Made by a program: the position numbers and the translations under genes
DNA from: Candidimonas nitroreducens
GTDB lineage: Bacteria > Pseudomonadota > Gammaproteobacteria > Burkholderiales > Burkholderiaceae_B
Reading direction: 5' to 3'
NCBI RefSeq assembly: GCF_002209565.1
Contig: NZ_NJIH01000008.1
Span: forward strand, 124,001-188,000
DNA: 64,000 bases
The notes under the pieces: model-generated
What the model was told of the DNA's origin: nothing
What the model saw: only the letters and a program-made list of their open reading frames with translations
Databases searched by the model: none
Part shown: positions 1-7,783 of the stretch, piece after piece
Numbering within the stretch: the first letter of the stretch is position 1
Layout: every line of letters begins with the position of its first letter

Positions 1-164
1 TTGCGCAAGGGCTGCACCAGCCAGTCGGTGATGCGCAGCACAGCCTGCGAGTATGGGTTGAAGGGATGCAAGCGGATCGCGTACATCCAGGCGCGGACGA
101 TCAGCGCGATCCCGAACAGGGTGCACGCGATGTTGAGGATGAAATGTAGAGCGTCGCCGAACAT
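1..164 (-). CDS. YggT family membrane protein (5' part; gene runs off the window)
   Basis: The minus strand reads MFGDALHFILN followed by a hydrophobic helix (ACTLFGIALIVRAWMYAI) and then RLHPFNPYSQ and ITDWLVQPLR. The N-P-x-S-Q and T-x-W-L-x-x-P-L-R pattern is typical of YggT proteins, small inner-membrane proteins with two such repeats. Only the first repeat lies in the window. Family members have been linked to osmotic or ion homeostasis, but the role is not well established. An in-frame ATG at 196 would add ten residues (MGNRYIPDQP); I prefer 164 because 196 sits almost on the T-tract of the upstream terminator and neither start has a clear ribosome site. Confidence 0.75.
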   Translation of the reverse strand, partial: MFGDALHFILNIACTLFGIALIVRAWMYAIRLHPFNPYSQAVLRITDWLVQPLR

Positions 165-204
165 AATGGGCTGGTCAGGGATATAGCGGTTGCCCATTGT
201 CGCA

Positions 205-232
205 TGAAAAAACTGCCCGGCATGGCGGGCAG
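205..232 (-). terminator. rho-independent terminator of the H1-like gene
   Basis: Read on the minus strand, an inverted repeat CTGCCC/GGGCAG (loop about eight bases) is followed directly by six T residues. It lies downstream of the H1-like gene and just upstream of the YggT gene, so it separates the two transcripts. Confidence 0.75.
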
Positions 233-333
233 TTCAGTTGGCTGCGAGGCCTGCGCCCTTGCTGCTGGCACGGGCCTCGGAAGCTTCAGGCCGCGCAGCC
301 GATACGTGCGCGGCGCGGCCTAGAGGCGGTCGA

Positions 334-873
334 TCAAGGACGACTGCCGGTGGGGAAGGGCCAAGCGGCAACCGGGTTGACGACCTTCTTGACGGCCGGC
401 GCGGCGGTGGTCGCTTTAGTGGCCTTGGCGGCAGCCTTTACGCTGGGCTTTTTGGCTGCGGCTTTCTTGGCGGGAGCCTTCTTGGCCGCGGCTTTTTTAG
501 CCGGCGCTTTTTTTGCGGGAGCCTTTTTGGCTGCGGCCTTCTTGGCCGGCGCCTTCTTCGCCGCTACTTTTTTTACGGCTTTCTTGGCTGCGGCTTTTTT
601 TGCCGGGGCCTTTTTGGCTGCGGCTTTCTTGGCCGGCGCTTTCTTCGCTGCAACCTTCTTTACGGCTTTCTTGGCTGCGGCTTTTTTAGCGGGTGCCGCC
701 TTCTTGGCCGCTACTTTCTTCACGGCTTTCTTGGCTGCGACCTTCTTGACTGCGACTTTCTTCACTGCCGCCTTCTTTGCTGCTACTTTCTTGACGGCTT
801 TCTTTGCGGGTGCGGCTTTCTTTACAGCTTTCTTGGCTGCCGCTTTCTTGGCGGCCTTTTTGGCAGTTGCCAT
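334..873 (-). CDS. histone H1-like DNA-binding protein, Lys/Ala repeat type
   Basis: This 179-residue protein is almost entirely short repeats of the forms [10 protein letters not shown] and VKKVAAKK, ending in [15 protein letters not shown]. The composition matches bacterial H1-like proteins (BpH1/BpH2 of Bordetella and related AlgP-type tails), which bind and compact DNA through lysine charge. There is no globular domain. The start at [10 protein letters not shown] is fixed by an AAGGAG ribosome site seven bases upstream; a longer frame to 912 is untranslated leader. The DNA repeats are nearly identical to each other, so the repeat number probably varies between strains, as known for the Bordetella homologues. 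The leader is structured (separate entry) and a terminator follows the gene. Confidence 0.9.
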   Translation of the reverse strand: MATAKKAAKKAAAKKAVKKAAPAKKAVKKVAAKKAAVKKVAVKKVAAKKAVKKVAAKKAAPAKKAAAKKAVKKVAAKKAPAKKAAAKKAPAKKAAAKKAVKKVAAKKAPAKKAAAKKAPAKKAPAKKAAAKKAPAKKAAAKKPSVKAAAKATKATTAAPAVKKVVNPVAAWPFPTGSRP

Positions 874-912
874 AGTGAAGCTCCTTGGGATCGAGTGATT
901 TGGCACATTCAC

Positions 913-993
913 CCATTTGATATGGCCCCCACGAAAAGGGTGCGACCCATCTCAAATGGCGCAAGCGTACAAAGCACCCTGTGCTTCGTACGC
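913..993 (-). promoter_or_regulatory. structured 5' leader upstream of the H1-like gene
   Basis: Two inverted repeats lie in tandem upstream of the H1-like start codon. At 965-993, GCGTACAAAGCAC and GTGCTTCGTACGC flank a three-base loop. In RNA of the minus (coding) strand the one non-Watson-Crick pair is a G-U wobble, so the 13-bp stem is unbroken; in plus-strand RNA it would be an A-C mismatch. At 913-925 and 947-959, CCATTTGATATGG and CCATCTCAAATGG form a second stem with one mismatch and a 21-base loop. The second stem ends about 25 bases before the ribosome site. A role in mRNA stability or translation control is inferred; an operator is the alternative. Confidence 0.5.
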
Positions 994-1402
994 CTAAAGT
1001 CTAACGTATGCGTCACTCAATACCAAGCTTTATTGACAAGAACGGAAAGAAGTGATTCCGAATCCGCGGCGTTTTCAGCGGCCTGAAAAATCATCGCGGC
1101 AATCACCACTTCATTCGGCAGCTTGCGAAATCGCTGCATCCCGCGCTTTTGCTTCTTCTTTGAACGATGCCGAGAATGACTGCGCGCGCGCGTCTCTATG
1201 CGCGTCGCCTGTTGTTTTTATCACACCATCAAAGACAGCGGATGACGGTTCGTCGTGTCGTTGCGCGGCGCGTCGTTGATGTTCATGTTCGTCCATGTCA
1301 TGCCCCGCTGCATGCAAGGTGCGCCGCTTGCGCCGTTCGCGCGCTGGCGCCGGCAGTACAATCGAACGCTGCTTATTTCTACACAGCGCTGCGCGCGGCA
1401 CG
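994..1402. other. intergenic region without a recognised gene
   Basis: This stretch between the H1-like leader and the MFS gene must hold the promoters of both divergent genes. Short open frames on both strands show no protein-like composition or ribosome sites. I could not fix a convincing -35/-10 pair by eye. Confidence 0.4.
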
Positions 1403-2782
1403 ATGGATCACTCACACAAGCCAGTCAAACAGCTCCGCGTCTTCACTGTCATCGCCATGGCACTGCTGATGATGGCGATCGATTCGACCATCGTGGCCAC
1501 GGCGCTGAGAGCCATCCAGCATGGGCTGCAAGCGTCCGTCAATCTGGCGGGCTGGACTATCACCGCTTATTCATTCGGCTTCGTGCTGATGCTGCCCATC
1601 AGCGGCAAACTGAGCGAGCGTTTCGGGCGCCGGCGGGTCTTCATCGGTTCGACCGTGGCCTTTACCATGGCCTCGCTGGGCTGCGGGCTGGCCGACAACA
1701 TCTACCTGCTGATTGTCCTGAGGGTGCTGCAGGCTGCGGGCGGCGCGGGCTTCACGCCATCGGCAACCGGCATCATCGTCGATCATTTCGGCAGTTCGAG
1801 AGACCGCTACGTCAGCCTGTTCGGCAGCATCTTCCCGGTGGGTGCCATGATCGGCCCGATCTTCGGCGGCTTCTTCGTCACCTGGCTGTCCTGGCGCGAC
1901 GTGTTCTACGTCAATGTGCCCATAGGCCTGCTGATCTTGTTTTTGGCGTGGCGCTACCTGCCGCATGACCGCCCGCGCGGCAACAAGCGGCGGCGGAAAA
2001 TGGATCTGCCGGGCATCGTGCTGCTGGGCGGCGGCCTGCTCGCCGGCATGCTGTCGATCAGCGCTCTGGGCGAATTGCGATCCGGCGCCGGTTGGGCCTG
2101 GTCGATGGCGTTGTTGCTGCTGGCGTGTCTGGCTTTCCTGACGTTCTTTCGGCACATCCAGCGGGCACAGGCGCCGTTCATTGTTCCCCGCCTGATATAT
2201 GGAGAAGGCTTCGGTGCCGTCAATCTCGTCAACATGATTTTTACCGGCTCGATCGTAGGCGCCATGGCCCTGGTGCCGCTGTACGCGGTCAATCGCTACG
2301 GCATCAGCGCGGTCGGTTCGGGGTCGCTGCTGACCGCCCAGGGTGCGGCCGCCATGATTTGCTCGCTGCTCGCGGTGATGCTGCTGCGTCGCAGCGGCTA
2401 TCGCCTGCCGCTGTATGTAGGCAGCGTGCTGTCGGTGGCGGGCCTGTTGCTGCTCGCGCTGCCGCCGCAGTGGGGCATTTCGCCTTATGCGTGGCTGGCC
2501 TTCGCCGCCTTCCTGGTGGGGGCGGGCAACGGCAGCATCAACCCGGCCACGCGCAACGCCGGCCTGCAGCTCGCGCCCGAGTCGTCTGCCATGCTGGCCG
2601 CCTTGCGCACCCTGTCGCTGCAAATCGGCTCGATCGTCACGGTGTCGATCGTCACCGCGATTCTGGTCGGCAACGAGCACCAGGGCCTGGTTCAGGCCTG
2701 GGTCTATGCTTTCCTGGCGCTGCTGCGGATTGTGGCGCTGCCATTGATCCGCTCGGTGCCCGAGCAACGGGGCGCATGGTAG
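1403..2782 (+). CDS. DHA2-family MFS drug efflux transporter (EmrB/QacA type)
   Basis: This 459-residue, highly hydrophobic protein has about 14 membrane segments. Near the N-terminus DSTIV (from residue 27) matches the DHA motif D1, and GKLSERFGRRR (about 68-78) is MFS motif A in the loop between helices 2 and 3. These proteins export drugs and other amphipathic compounds in exchange for protons across the inner membrane. No membrane-fusion protein (EmrA) or outer-membrane channel gene lies next to it, so it may work alone or with a partner elsewhere. The start at MDHSHKPV is chosen because upstream residues of the longer frame are arginine-rich and not membrane-like; no good ribosome site is visible. 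Substrate unknown. Confidence 0.85.
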   Translation: MDHSHKPVKQLRVFTVIAMALLMMAIDSTIVATALRAIQHGLQASVNLAGWTITAYSFGFVLMLPISGKLSERFGRRRVFIGSTVAFTMASLGCGLADNIYLLIVLRVLQAAGGAGFTPSATGIIVDHFGSSRDRYVSLFGSIFPVGAMIGPIFGGFFVTWLSWRDVFYVNVPIGLLILFLAWRYLPHDRPRGNKRRRKMDLPGIVLLGGGLLAGMLSISALGELRSGAGWAWSMALLLLACLAFLTFFRHIQRAQAPFIVPRLIYGEGFGAVNLVNMIFTGSIVGAMALVPLYAVNRYGISAVGSGSLLTAQGAAAMICSLLAVMLLRRSGYRLPLYVGSVLSVAGLLLLALPPQWGISPYAWLAFAAFLVGAGNGSINPATRNAGLQLAPESSAMLAALRTLSLQIGSIVTVSIVTAILVGNEHQGLVQAWVYAFLALLRIVALPLIRSVPEQRGAW

Positions 2783-2885
2783 TGGCGGGGCCGGCGCGCC
2801 CCGGTGCCCGGCGGTTCGGGCGCCTGTACGTATCAAGAATTTTCCACTCTCGCAATACACATTTCACGGTGTACGGTTCCGACTC

Positions 2886-4691
2886 ATGATCATCGACAGC
2901 GCTGGCCGTGCCGGCTTTCACCACGGCTTGCGGCAACCCGATCAGGTATTGACGATACGCTTGGGCTACTGCCCCGCCGCTGTCGATTGGGCGGCGTTCG
3001 ACGCCTGGCTGTCCGAGAAGCTGGCCATGCCCGTGCAGGCCCACGCCGCGGGCACAGTCTTCGAGCACGAAGCGGCTCGGGTAATGTGGCGCATATTGCA
3101 GATTGCGGCGGGCTTGCAGCGCGCCGCACGCATTCCCGTGTTCGAACCGGGCCGGATCCTGTCCTGCCGCGCCGACGAGCGCGAGGCGGGGGTGTGGCTG
3201 TGCACGGTTGCGGTGCCGCGCATAGATTTTCTGGCGGCGCAGTCCACGCGCCTGGCCTACGACTGGGCCACTTCGCTGGTGCTCGAGCTGGCCATGGCCG
3301 CCGATCGGCCCGACCGGCCGGAAGGGCTGTACCGCCAGTTGGAAGAGCAGGTATTGCAGCCATTGCGGGCCAGCCTGCCGGCGGGAAAGTCCATCATTCA
3401 TATGCTAGGCACCGCCCAGGAATGCGGCGTTCCCTGGCGCTATCTGGGCGACTGCGTTTTCCAGCTGGGCTGGGGCCGGCGCGCCTTGCGCATACGCAAC
3501 AGCAAGGTGGAAACGGATTCCTTGCTGGGCGCCGAAGCCGCGCAGCACAAGTTCGTTGCCGCGCAATGGATGCGCCAGGCCGGGCTGCCGGTGCCCGACC
3601 ACTATCTGGTCGTGGACGAGAACGGCGCGCTGCAGGCGGCGCAGAACCTGGGCGGGCTGATGGTAGTAAAGCCCGTCGACCGCGACCGGGGCGAGGGCGT
3701 GACGGTCGACGTCGATTCTCCCGAGGCGGCGCGCGAGGCCTTTCGCCTGGCGGCGGGGTTTTCCAAGCAAGTACTGGTCGAACGCGCCGTGGCCGGCGTT
3801 TGCCATCGCCTGCTGGTGGTGCGCGGACGGGTGCTGTACACCGTGAAGCGTATGCCTATTGCCGTCCAGGGCGACGGCCGCATGACCGTGGCCGAGTGCG
3901 TACAGGCCGCCAACGACAGGCAGAAAGCCATGCCGGTCTGGAACCGGCCTCCCGCCTACCCGCTGGACGATCCGGCCAGGGTCGCGCTGAGCCGTGCCGG
4001 CCTGACGCCGGACAGCGTGTTGGGCGCCGGCCTGTGGGCTCCGCTGCGGCGTATTGAATCGACCCAATGGGGCGGGCTCGACGTGGATTATTCAAAGACC
4101 TTGCACGCCGACAACGTGGCCATAGCGGTCAGGGCCGCGGCACTTTTCGGGCTGGGCATCGCCGGCGTCGATATTATTTCCACCGACATCACGCGTCCCT
4201 GGCACGAGAACGGCGCCGCCATCAACGAAGTCAACCTGGCGCCTCTGCTCGGCGCCAGTCAGAGTTCGCTGGGCACCCTGCACGAGCTGATGCAGCGCTT
4301 GATGGACGGCGACGGCCGCATCCCCGTCGGCGTGGTGGTGGGGGCGCAGGGCGCGGCGATCCGGGCGCGCGCCTTGCAGCGGCAGTGGGCGGCCCAGGGT
4401 CATGCCTGCTACGTTACCAGCCACGCGGAAACGCTGGGGCCCGGCGGCGTCCCGATGCCGCTGGCCATACAGGGCTTGTACGCGCGCTGCATTGCGCTGC
4501 TGGCCGACAAGGCGGTCGGCGCACTGATTCTGGTGGCGCAGACCGATGAGCTGCTTGGCACCGGTTTGCCCGTAGACCGGTTCAACCTGGCCGAACGGGT
4601 CGTGGGCGAGCTCGTGGCCACGAGCCATGGCGGCGCAACGCCTCGTGACAGCACCGACAGGCTGGCCGGTTTGCTGGGCTGCACGGCCTGA
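2886..4691 (+). CDS. cyanophycin synthetase-like ATP-grasp protein with degenerate C-terminal Mur-ligase remnant
   Basis: The 601-residue protein follows the cyanophycin synthetase (CphA) plan: an N-terminal domain of about 200 residues, then an ATP-grasp domain (about 215-470) with a QLGWG-x-RALRIRNS entry, KPVDRDRGEGVTV as nucleotide-binding lysine/glycine loop, and INEVNLAPLLG near the metal-binding end. CphA continues with a Mur-ligase half of some 400 residues carrying a GTNGKTT P-loop. Here only about 110 residues follow, and the matching place reads GAQGAAI (486-492), without Lys and Thr. Later, VGALILVAQTDELLGTGLPVDRF still resembles the VEFAVLETARGGILREGLGFDRC region. The ATP-grasp half could still form amide bonds; polymer synthesis as in CphA is unlikely. 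It lies 103 bp after the MFS gene. Confidence 0.7.
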   Translation: MIIDSAGRAGFHHGLRQPDQVLTIRLGYCPAAVDWAAFDAWLSEKLAMPVQAHAAGTVFEHEAARVMWRILQIAAGLQRAARIPVFEPGRILSCRADEREAGVWLCTVAVPRIDFLAAQSTRLAYDWATSLVLELAMAADRPDRPEGLYRQLEEQVLQPLRASLPAGKSIIHMLGTAQECGVPWRYLGDCVFQLGWGRRALRIRNSKVETDSLLGAEAAQHKFVAAQWMRQAGLPVPDHYLVVDENGALQAAQNLGGLMVVKPVDRDRGEGVTVDVDSPEAAREAFRLAAGFSKQVLVERAVAGVCHRLLVVRGRVLYTVKRMPIAVQGDGRMTVAECVQAANDRQKAMPVWNRPPAYPLDDPARVALSRAGLTPDSVLGAGLWAPLRRIESTQWGGLDVDYSKTLHADNVAIAVRAAALFGLGIAGVDIISTDITRPWHENGAAINEVNLAPLLGASQSSLGTLHELMQRLMDGDGRIPVGVVVGAQGAAIRARALQRQWAAQGHACYVTSHAETLGPGGVPMPLAIQGLYARCIALLADKAVGALILVAQTDELLGTGLPVDRFNLAERVVGELVATSHGGATPRDSTDRLAGLLGCTA

Positions 4692-4988
4692 GCAGCCGGC
4701 GCGGCACCGTCTTCAGGCGCGGGCCTTGGCTGCGCGTGTCCTCGGCCACGCCGCGGCGCGCATCCCTGCCGCGCAGATCCGGCTAGACCTCTTGCGCACA
4801 AGAAGCTGCAGAGGCGGCATGAATACGCCTTCGGCATGAAAAAAAGATTACCCCAATAAATGTAAACGTTGTCCGGCTTGCCGGCGGCTCTTTATAAACC
4901 GGGGTTCCGACGGCGCCAAGGCACGGTATGCTTTGTAGGTCAATAAATGATGCTCCGTGCAAAACAGGAGATTCATTGGGGACGTTTT

Positions 4989-6752
4989 ATGGATCATCCA
5001 GACCCCCTTGATATTGCAAAAGCCCAGCCTGAAACGCGCGACGCTTCGGCGTGGCGAAGCCGCCCTACGGCCAGCGCGAGCAGCCCTCGGGCCGAACGTC
5101 TGATTCATGCACTGCGGACGCCGGCATGCTGTTTCGGCCCGGACGGCGAGGTCGGCAGTATCAACGACGCGTGGCTGGCTTACGCGGGTGTTTCCATAGA
5201 AAGCCAGGGCCCGCTGCAATGGATAGAGCTGATCCACGCCGAGCACCGCTACGACGCGCTGTCCCGACTGCGGGCCGCCGGCGCCGATTCGGATCACGAA
5301 GTATTGGAGTGCCGGCTGGCGGATCATCGCGGCAATGGGCGATGGTTCCGCGTCGATCTGCATAGAGCCGGCGAGGGCTGGCTTTGCACATGCGCGGATA
5401 TCCACGAGCTCAAGTCCCGAGAGCGTGAGCTGAAGAGCAGGGCATCGATGCAGGCCGACATGCTCAATGTCAGCCTCGACTGCATCAAATTGATTGCCCC
5501 GAACGGCAACCTGCTGCACATGAATCGCGCCGGCTGCCGTGCGCTGAGGGTCGATGAAAACTCGGAATTCGGCATGCCCTGGCTGCTGTTGCTGCCCGAA
5601 GATGTGCGGCGCGACGGAAGCGTGGCGCTCGAGTCGGCCAGAAAGGGCGTTTTCAGCCGGTTTTCGGGGCACAGCGTAATCCCCGGGCATGAGCCGCAGT
5701 ATTGGGACAATATGCTGACCCCCATACTTGATGCGGAAGGGAAAGCTACGGCCATTCTGTGTGTTTCAAGAGAGGTCACGCGCGAGCGCATGGCTCTCGA
5801 AGCGCTGCGCCTGAATGAAGAGCGTCTGGCGATCGCGGCCCGGGTCGGCGGCCTGGGCGTGTGGGACTACGACATAGTCCACGACGCGCTGCAGTGCGAC
5901 GAGAACTGGTATCGGATCATGGGGCGCGATCCGGGCGAGCCCATAGTCTCCATCGAACAGTATCGGCCGTTGATACACCCCGAGGATGTCGACAGGGCGA
6001 CCGAGGTCGTGAAGACCGTGGAAGAGCTGATGTCTACGGGCCTGGATTATGGGATCGAATATCGTATCTTGCGGCCTGACGGTGAGATCCGCTGGATCCG
6101 GTCGGTGGCGTATCTGCAGCATGAAGACGGAGCCGCCAAGCGTGCTATCGGCTTTGTGCTCGACATTACGGATGCGCGGCGCAATGAAGCCAGCCTGCGG
6201 GACGAGAAGCGGCTGCTGGAAGACGAGCGGGCCTCGTTCCGGCGCCAGAGCCTGGAAGATGCGCTTACGGGCATACCCAACCGGAGATACCTGAATGAAG
6301 AGCTGGAGCGGATCTGCGGCGGCAGCGGGCGGGGCGCGATGAGGGTCTGCATAGTCTTGGTCGACGTCGACCACTTCAAGCTCTACAACGATATGTACGG
6401 GCATCACGAGGGCGACAGGGCGCTGCGCCTCGTCGCGTCCGCGCTGAAGAATTCCTGCCGCAGGTCGGACGTGGTCGCACGCTATGGCGGCGAAGAATTC
6501 ATGATCATCGGCCGCCATATCACGAACCCGGTTCCGCTGCTGGACAGCATGGCATCCGCGGTTCGCCGACTCAAAATTCCCCACAACGGCTCGCCGGCGA
6601 AGCAGCTTTCGATAAGCTGCGGCTGCGTGGTGTTCGACGCCGAACAGAGCGGGCTGTCCGTTGCTGCGCTGATCGAGCAAAGCGATGGCGCGCTGTACGA
6701 GGCAAAGTCGCAAGGAAGGAATCGCTACATCATTCGCAAGCTCGGCGCTTGA
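4989..6752 (+). CDS. diguanylate cyclase with three PAS domains
   Basis: 587 residues with no membrane segment. Three PAS-like domains cover roughly residues 35-140, 145-260 and 270-395; the last has the PAS_3 pattern (GVWDYDI, HPEDVDR, EYRILRPDGEIRWI, GFVLDIT). A short coiled linker leads to the GGDEF domain, which starts at DALTGIPNRRYL. The active site reads GGEEF (500-504), so the enzyme should make c-di-GMP from two GTP. An inhibitory I-site RRSD (491-494) sits five residues upstream, so product inhibition is likely. The start at MDHPDPLD has a TGGGGA site seven bases upstream. The signals sensed cannot be read from the sequence. It stands alone, with no EAL domain nearby. Confidence 0.92.
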   Translation: MDHPDPLDIAKAQPETRDASAWRSRPTASASSPRAERLIHALRTPACCFGPDGEVGSINDAWLAYAGVSIESQGPLQWIELIHAEHRYDALSRLRAAGADSDHEVLECRLADHRGNGRWFRVDLHRAGEGWLCTCADIHELKSRERELKSRASMQADMLNVSLDCIKLIAPNGNLLHMNRAGCRALRVDENSEFGMPWLLLLPEDVRRDGSVALESARKGVFSRFSGHSVIPGHEPQYWDNMLTPILDAEGKATAILCVSREVTRERMALEALRLNEERLAIAARVGGLGVWDYDIVHDALQCDENWYRIMGRDPGEPIVSIEQYRPLIHPEDVDRATEVVKTVEELMSTGLDYGIEYRILRPDGEIRWIRSVAYLQHEDGAAKRAIGFVLDITDARRNEASLRDEKRLLEDERASFRRQSLEDALTGIPNRRYLNEELERICGGSGRGAMRVCIVLVDVDHFKLYNDMYGHHEGDRALRLVASALKNSCRRSDVVARYGGEEFMIIGRHITNPVPLLDSMASAVRRLKIPHNGSPAKQLSISCGCVVFDAEQSGLSVAALIEQSDGALYEAKSQGRNRYIIRKLGA

Positions 6753-7086
6753 GCCCGTGGGGCGGGGCGGCCCCGGAAGCTTGCCTGGCCCCGGCCGGTA
6801 TCGCTGGCCGGCACGAGACTCGTCGGGCAACGCGGCGCCACGGTGCTTCGGATCGCAAGCACGCTTCTGTCACGAAATCGGTCAAAATAATAATATCCGT
6901 ATGGTTTCGGCCGGACGATGCAATGCATGACCGGGCGCGTGCCTGCTGCGGGCATGGGGCGGCGGCAGCCGCGTCGCCTGCGGCCTTCGTGCCCGGGCTA
7001 TGCCCCTGTCCCGATTCGTCTCGAGGCGGGGGATACGCCTTGCGCGGAACTTGCTTGAAACTTATTTCCCTGGGAGGGCAGAATCA
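6753..7086. other. intergenic region upstream of the restriction gene
   Basis: No gene was found. An AT-rich patch near 6881-6896 contains TAATAT, a possible -10 box for the restriction gene. GC-rich inverted repeats occur just after the cyclase stop (GGCCGG/CCGGCC) without a T-tract. No separate controller (C protein) gene is visible here. Confidence 0.35.
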
Positions 7087-7764
7087 GTGGCATTTATAGC
7101 AAATGCGGAAAGCATCGCACGCGAGGCGATGCGTCAGGTCAACCCGGCTCTGGCCGACAAATACGCCTTGCTTGTCAAGTTTCTTGCGGATCACCCAGAT
7201 GCCGCGTCCGCCACGCGAAGCGCATCGGCGCCGCTGGGCACGGCGGAATATGTGCGCAGGCGGGCTGCGGCATTTGCGCAGTCCCGGGCTCCCAAGCCTC
7301 CCAAGCCGCCAAAGACTGTGCCGGACGAAATGGTGTCCGTGATACTCGTCGCCTCTTTCGGCATTGCGCAAGGCGATGTCGAGCGCGTCAAGCGTGAGCA
7401 CCTGCTCTCGATGGGGGCGGAGAATCTGGTCGGAGAACTTCTGGAACGCTACCTCGCTTCGGTGATGGAACCGAGGGGGTGGGTCTGGTGCTCCGGCGCG
7501 ATGGTGAAGGCCGTCGACTTCATCAAGGCCCCCGGCGCTCCCGGGGCCGACTGGCAGCTACTTCAAGTGAAGAACCGGGACAACTCGGAGAACTCGTCCT
7601 CGAGCGCGATCCGAATCGGCACGAGCATCAAGAAGTGGCACAGGACGTTCTCGAAGAAGCCTGGATCGAATTGGGCCGGGTTCCCCGACGCCGCGCTTCG
7701 TCGGGATCTGTCCGAAGACGGGTTCAAAGAGTTCGTGCGCGGCTATCTCGAAGATCTGCGCTAG
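7087..7764 (+). CDS. type II restriction endonuclease, SinI family
   Basis: 225 residues from a GTG start. The start is set by GGGAGG eight bases upstream and gives VAFIANAESIAR. Segments such as VPDEMVSVILV, WCSGAMVKAVDFI and LLQVKNRDNSENSSSSAIR match my recollection of the SinI endonuclease family, which cuts G/GWCC; the length is close to SinI (about 230). A candidate PD-(D/E)xK-like core is DWQLLQVK, with Asn and Arg following. The gene is convergent with a C5-cytosine methylase, with 19 bp between the stops, forming one restriction-modification unit. The GGWCC specificity is inferred from family resemblance. Confidence 0.8.
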   Translation: MAFIANAESIAREAMRQVNPALADKYALLVKFLADHPDAASATRSASAPLGTAEYVRRRAAAFAQSRAPKPPKPPKTVPDEMVSVILVASFGIAQGDVERVKREHLLSMGAENLVGELLERYLASVMEPRGWVWCSGAMVKAVDFIKAPGAPGADWQLLQVKNRDNSENSSSSAIRIGTSIKKWHRTFSKKPGSNWAGFPDAALRRDLSEDGFKEFVRGYLEDLR

Positions 7765-7766
7765 TC

Positions 7767-7781
7767 GCGGCGGGTCGCCGC
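7767..7781. terminator. short hairpin between convergent restriction and methylase genes
   Basis: GCGGCG and CGCCGC pair around a GGT loop in the 19-bp gap between the two stop codons. No T-tract follows on either strand, so it may act as a weak bidirectional stop or an end-protecting hairpin. Confidence 0.35.
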
Positions 7782-7783
7782 CC

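Noticed and set aside
197-1086. Long plus-strand open frames rich in Ala/Phe or Gly/Leu/Phe
   Set aside because: They are antisense images of the Lys/Ala repeats of the H1-like gene, which has its own ribosome site, family match and terminator.
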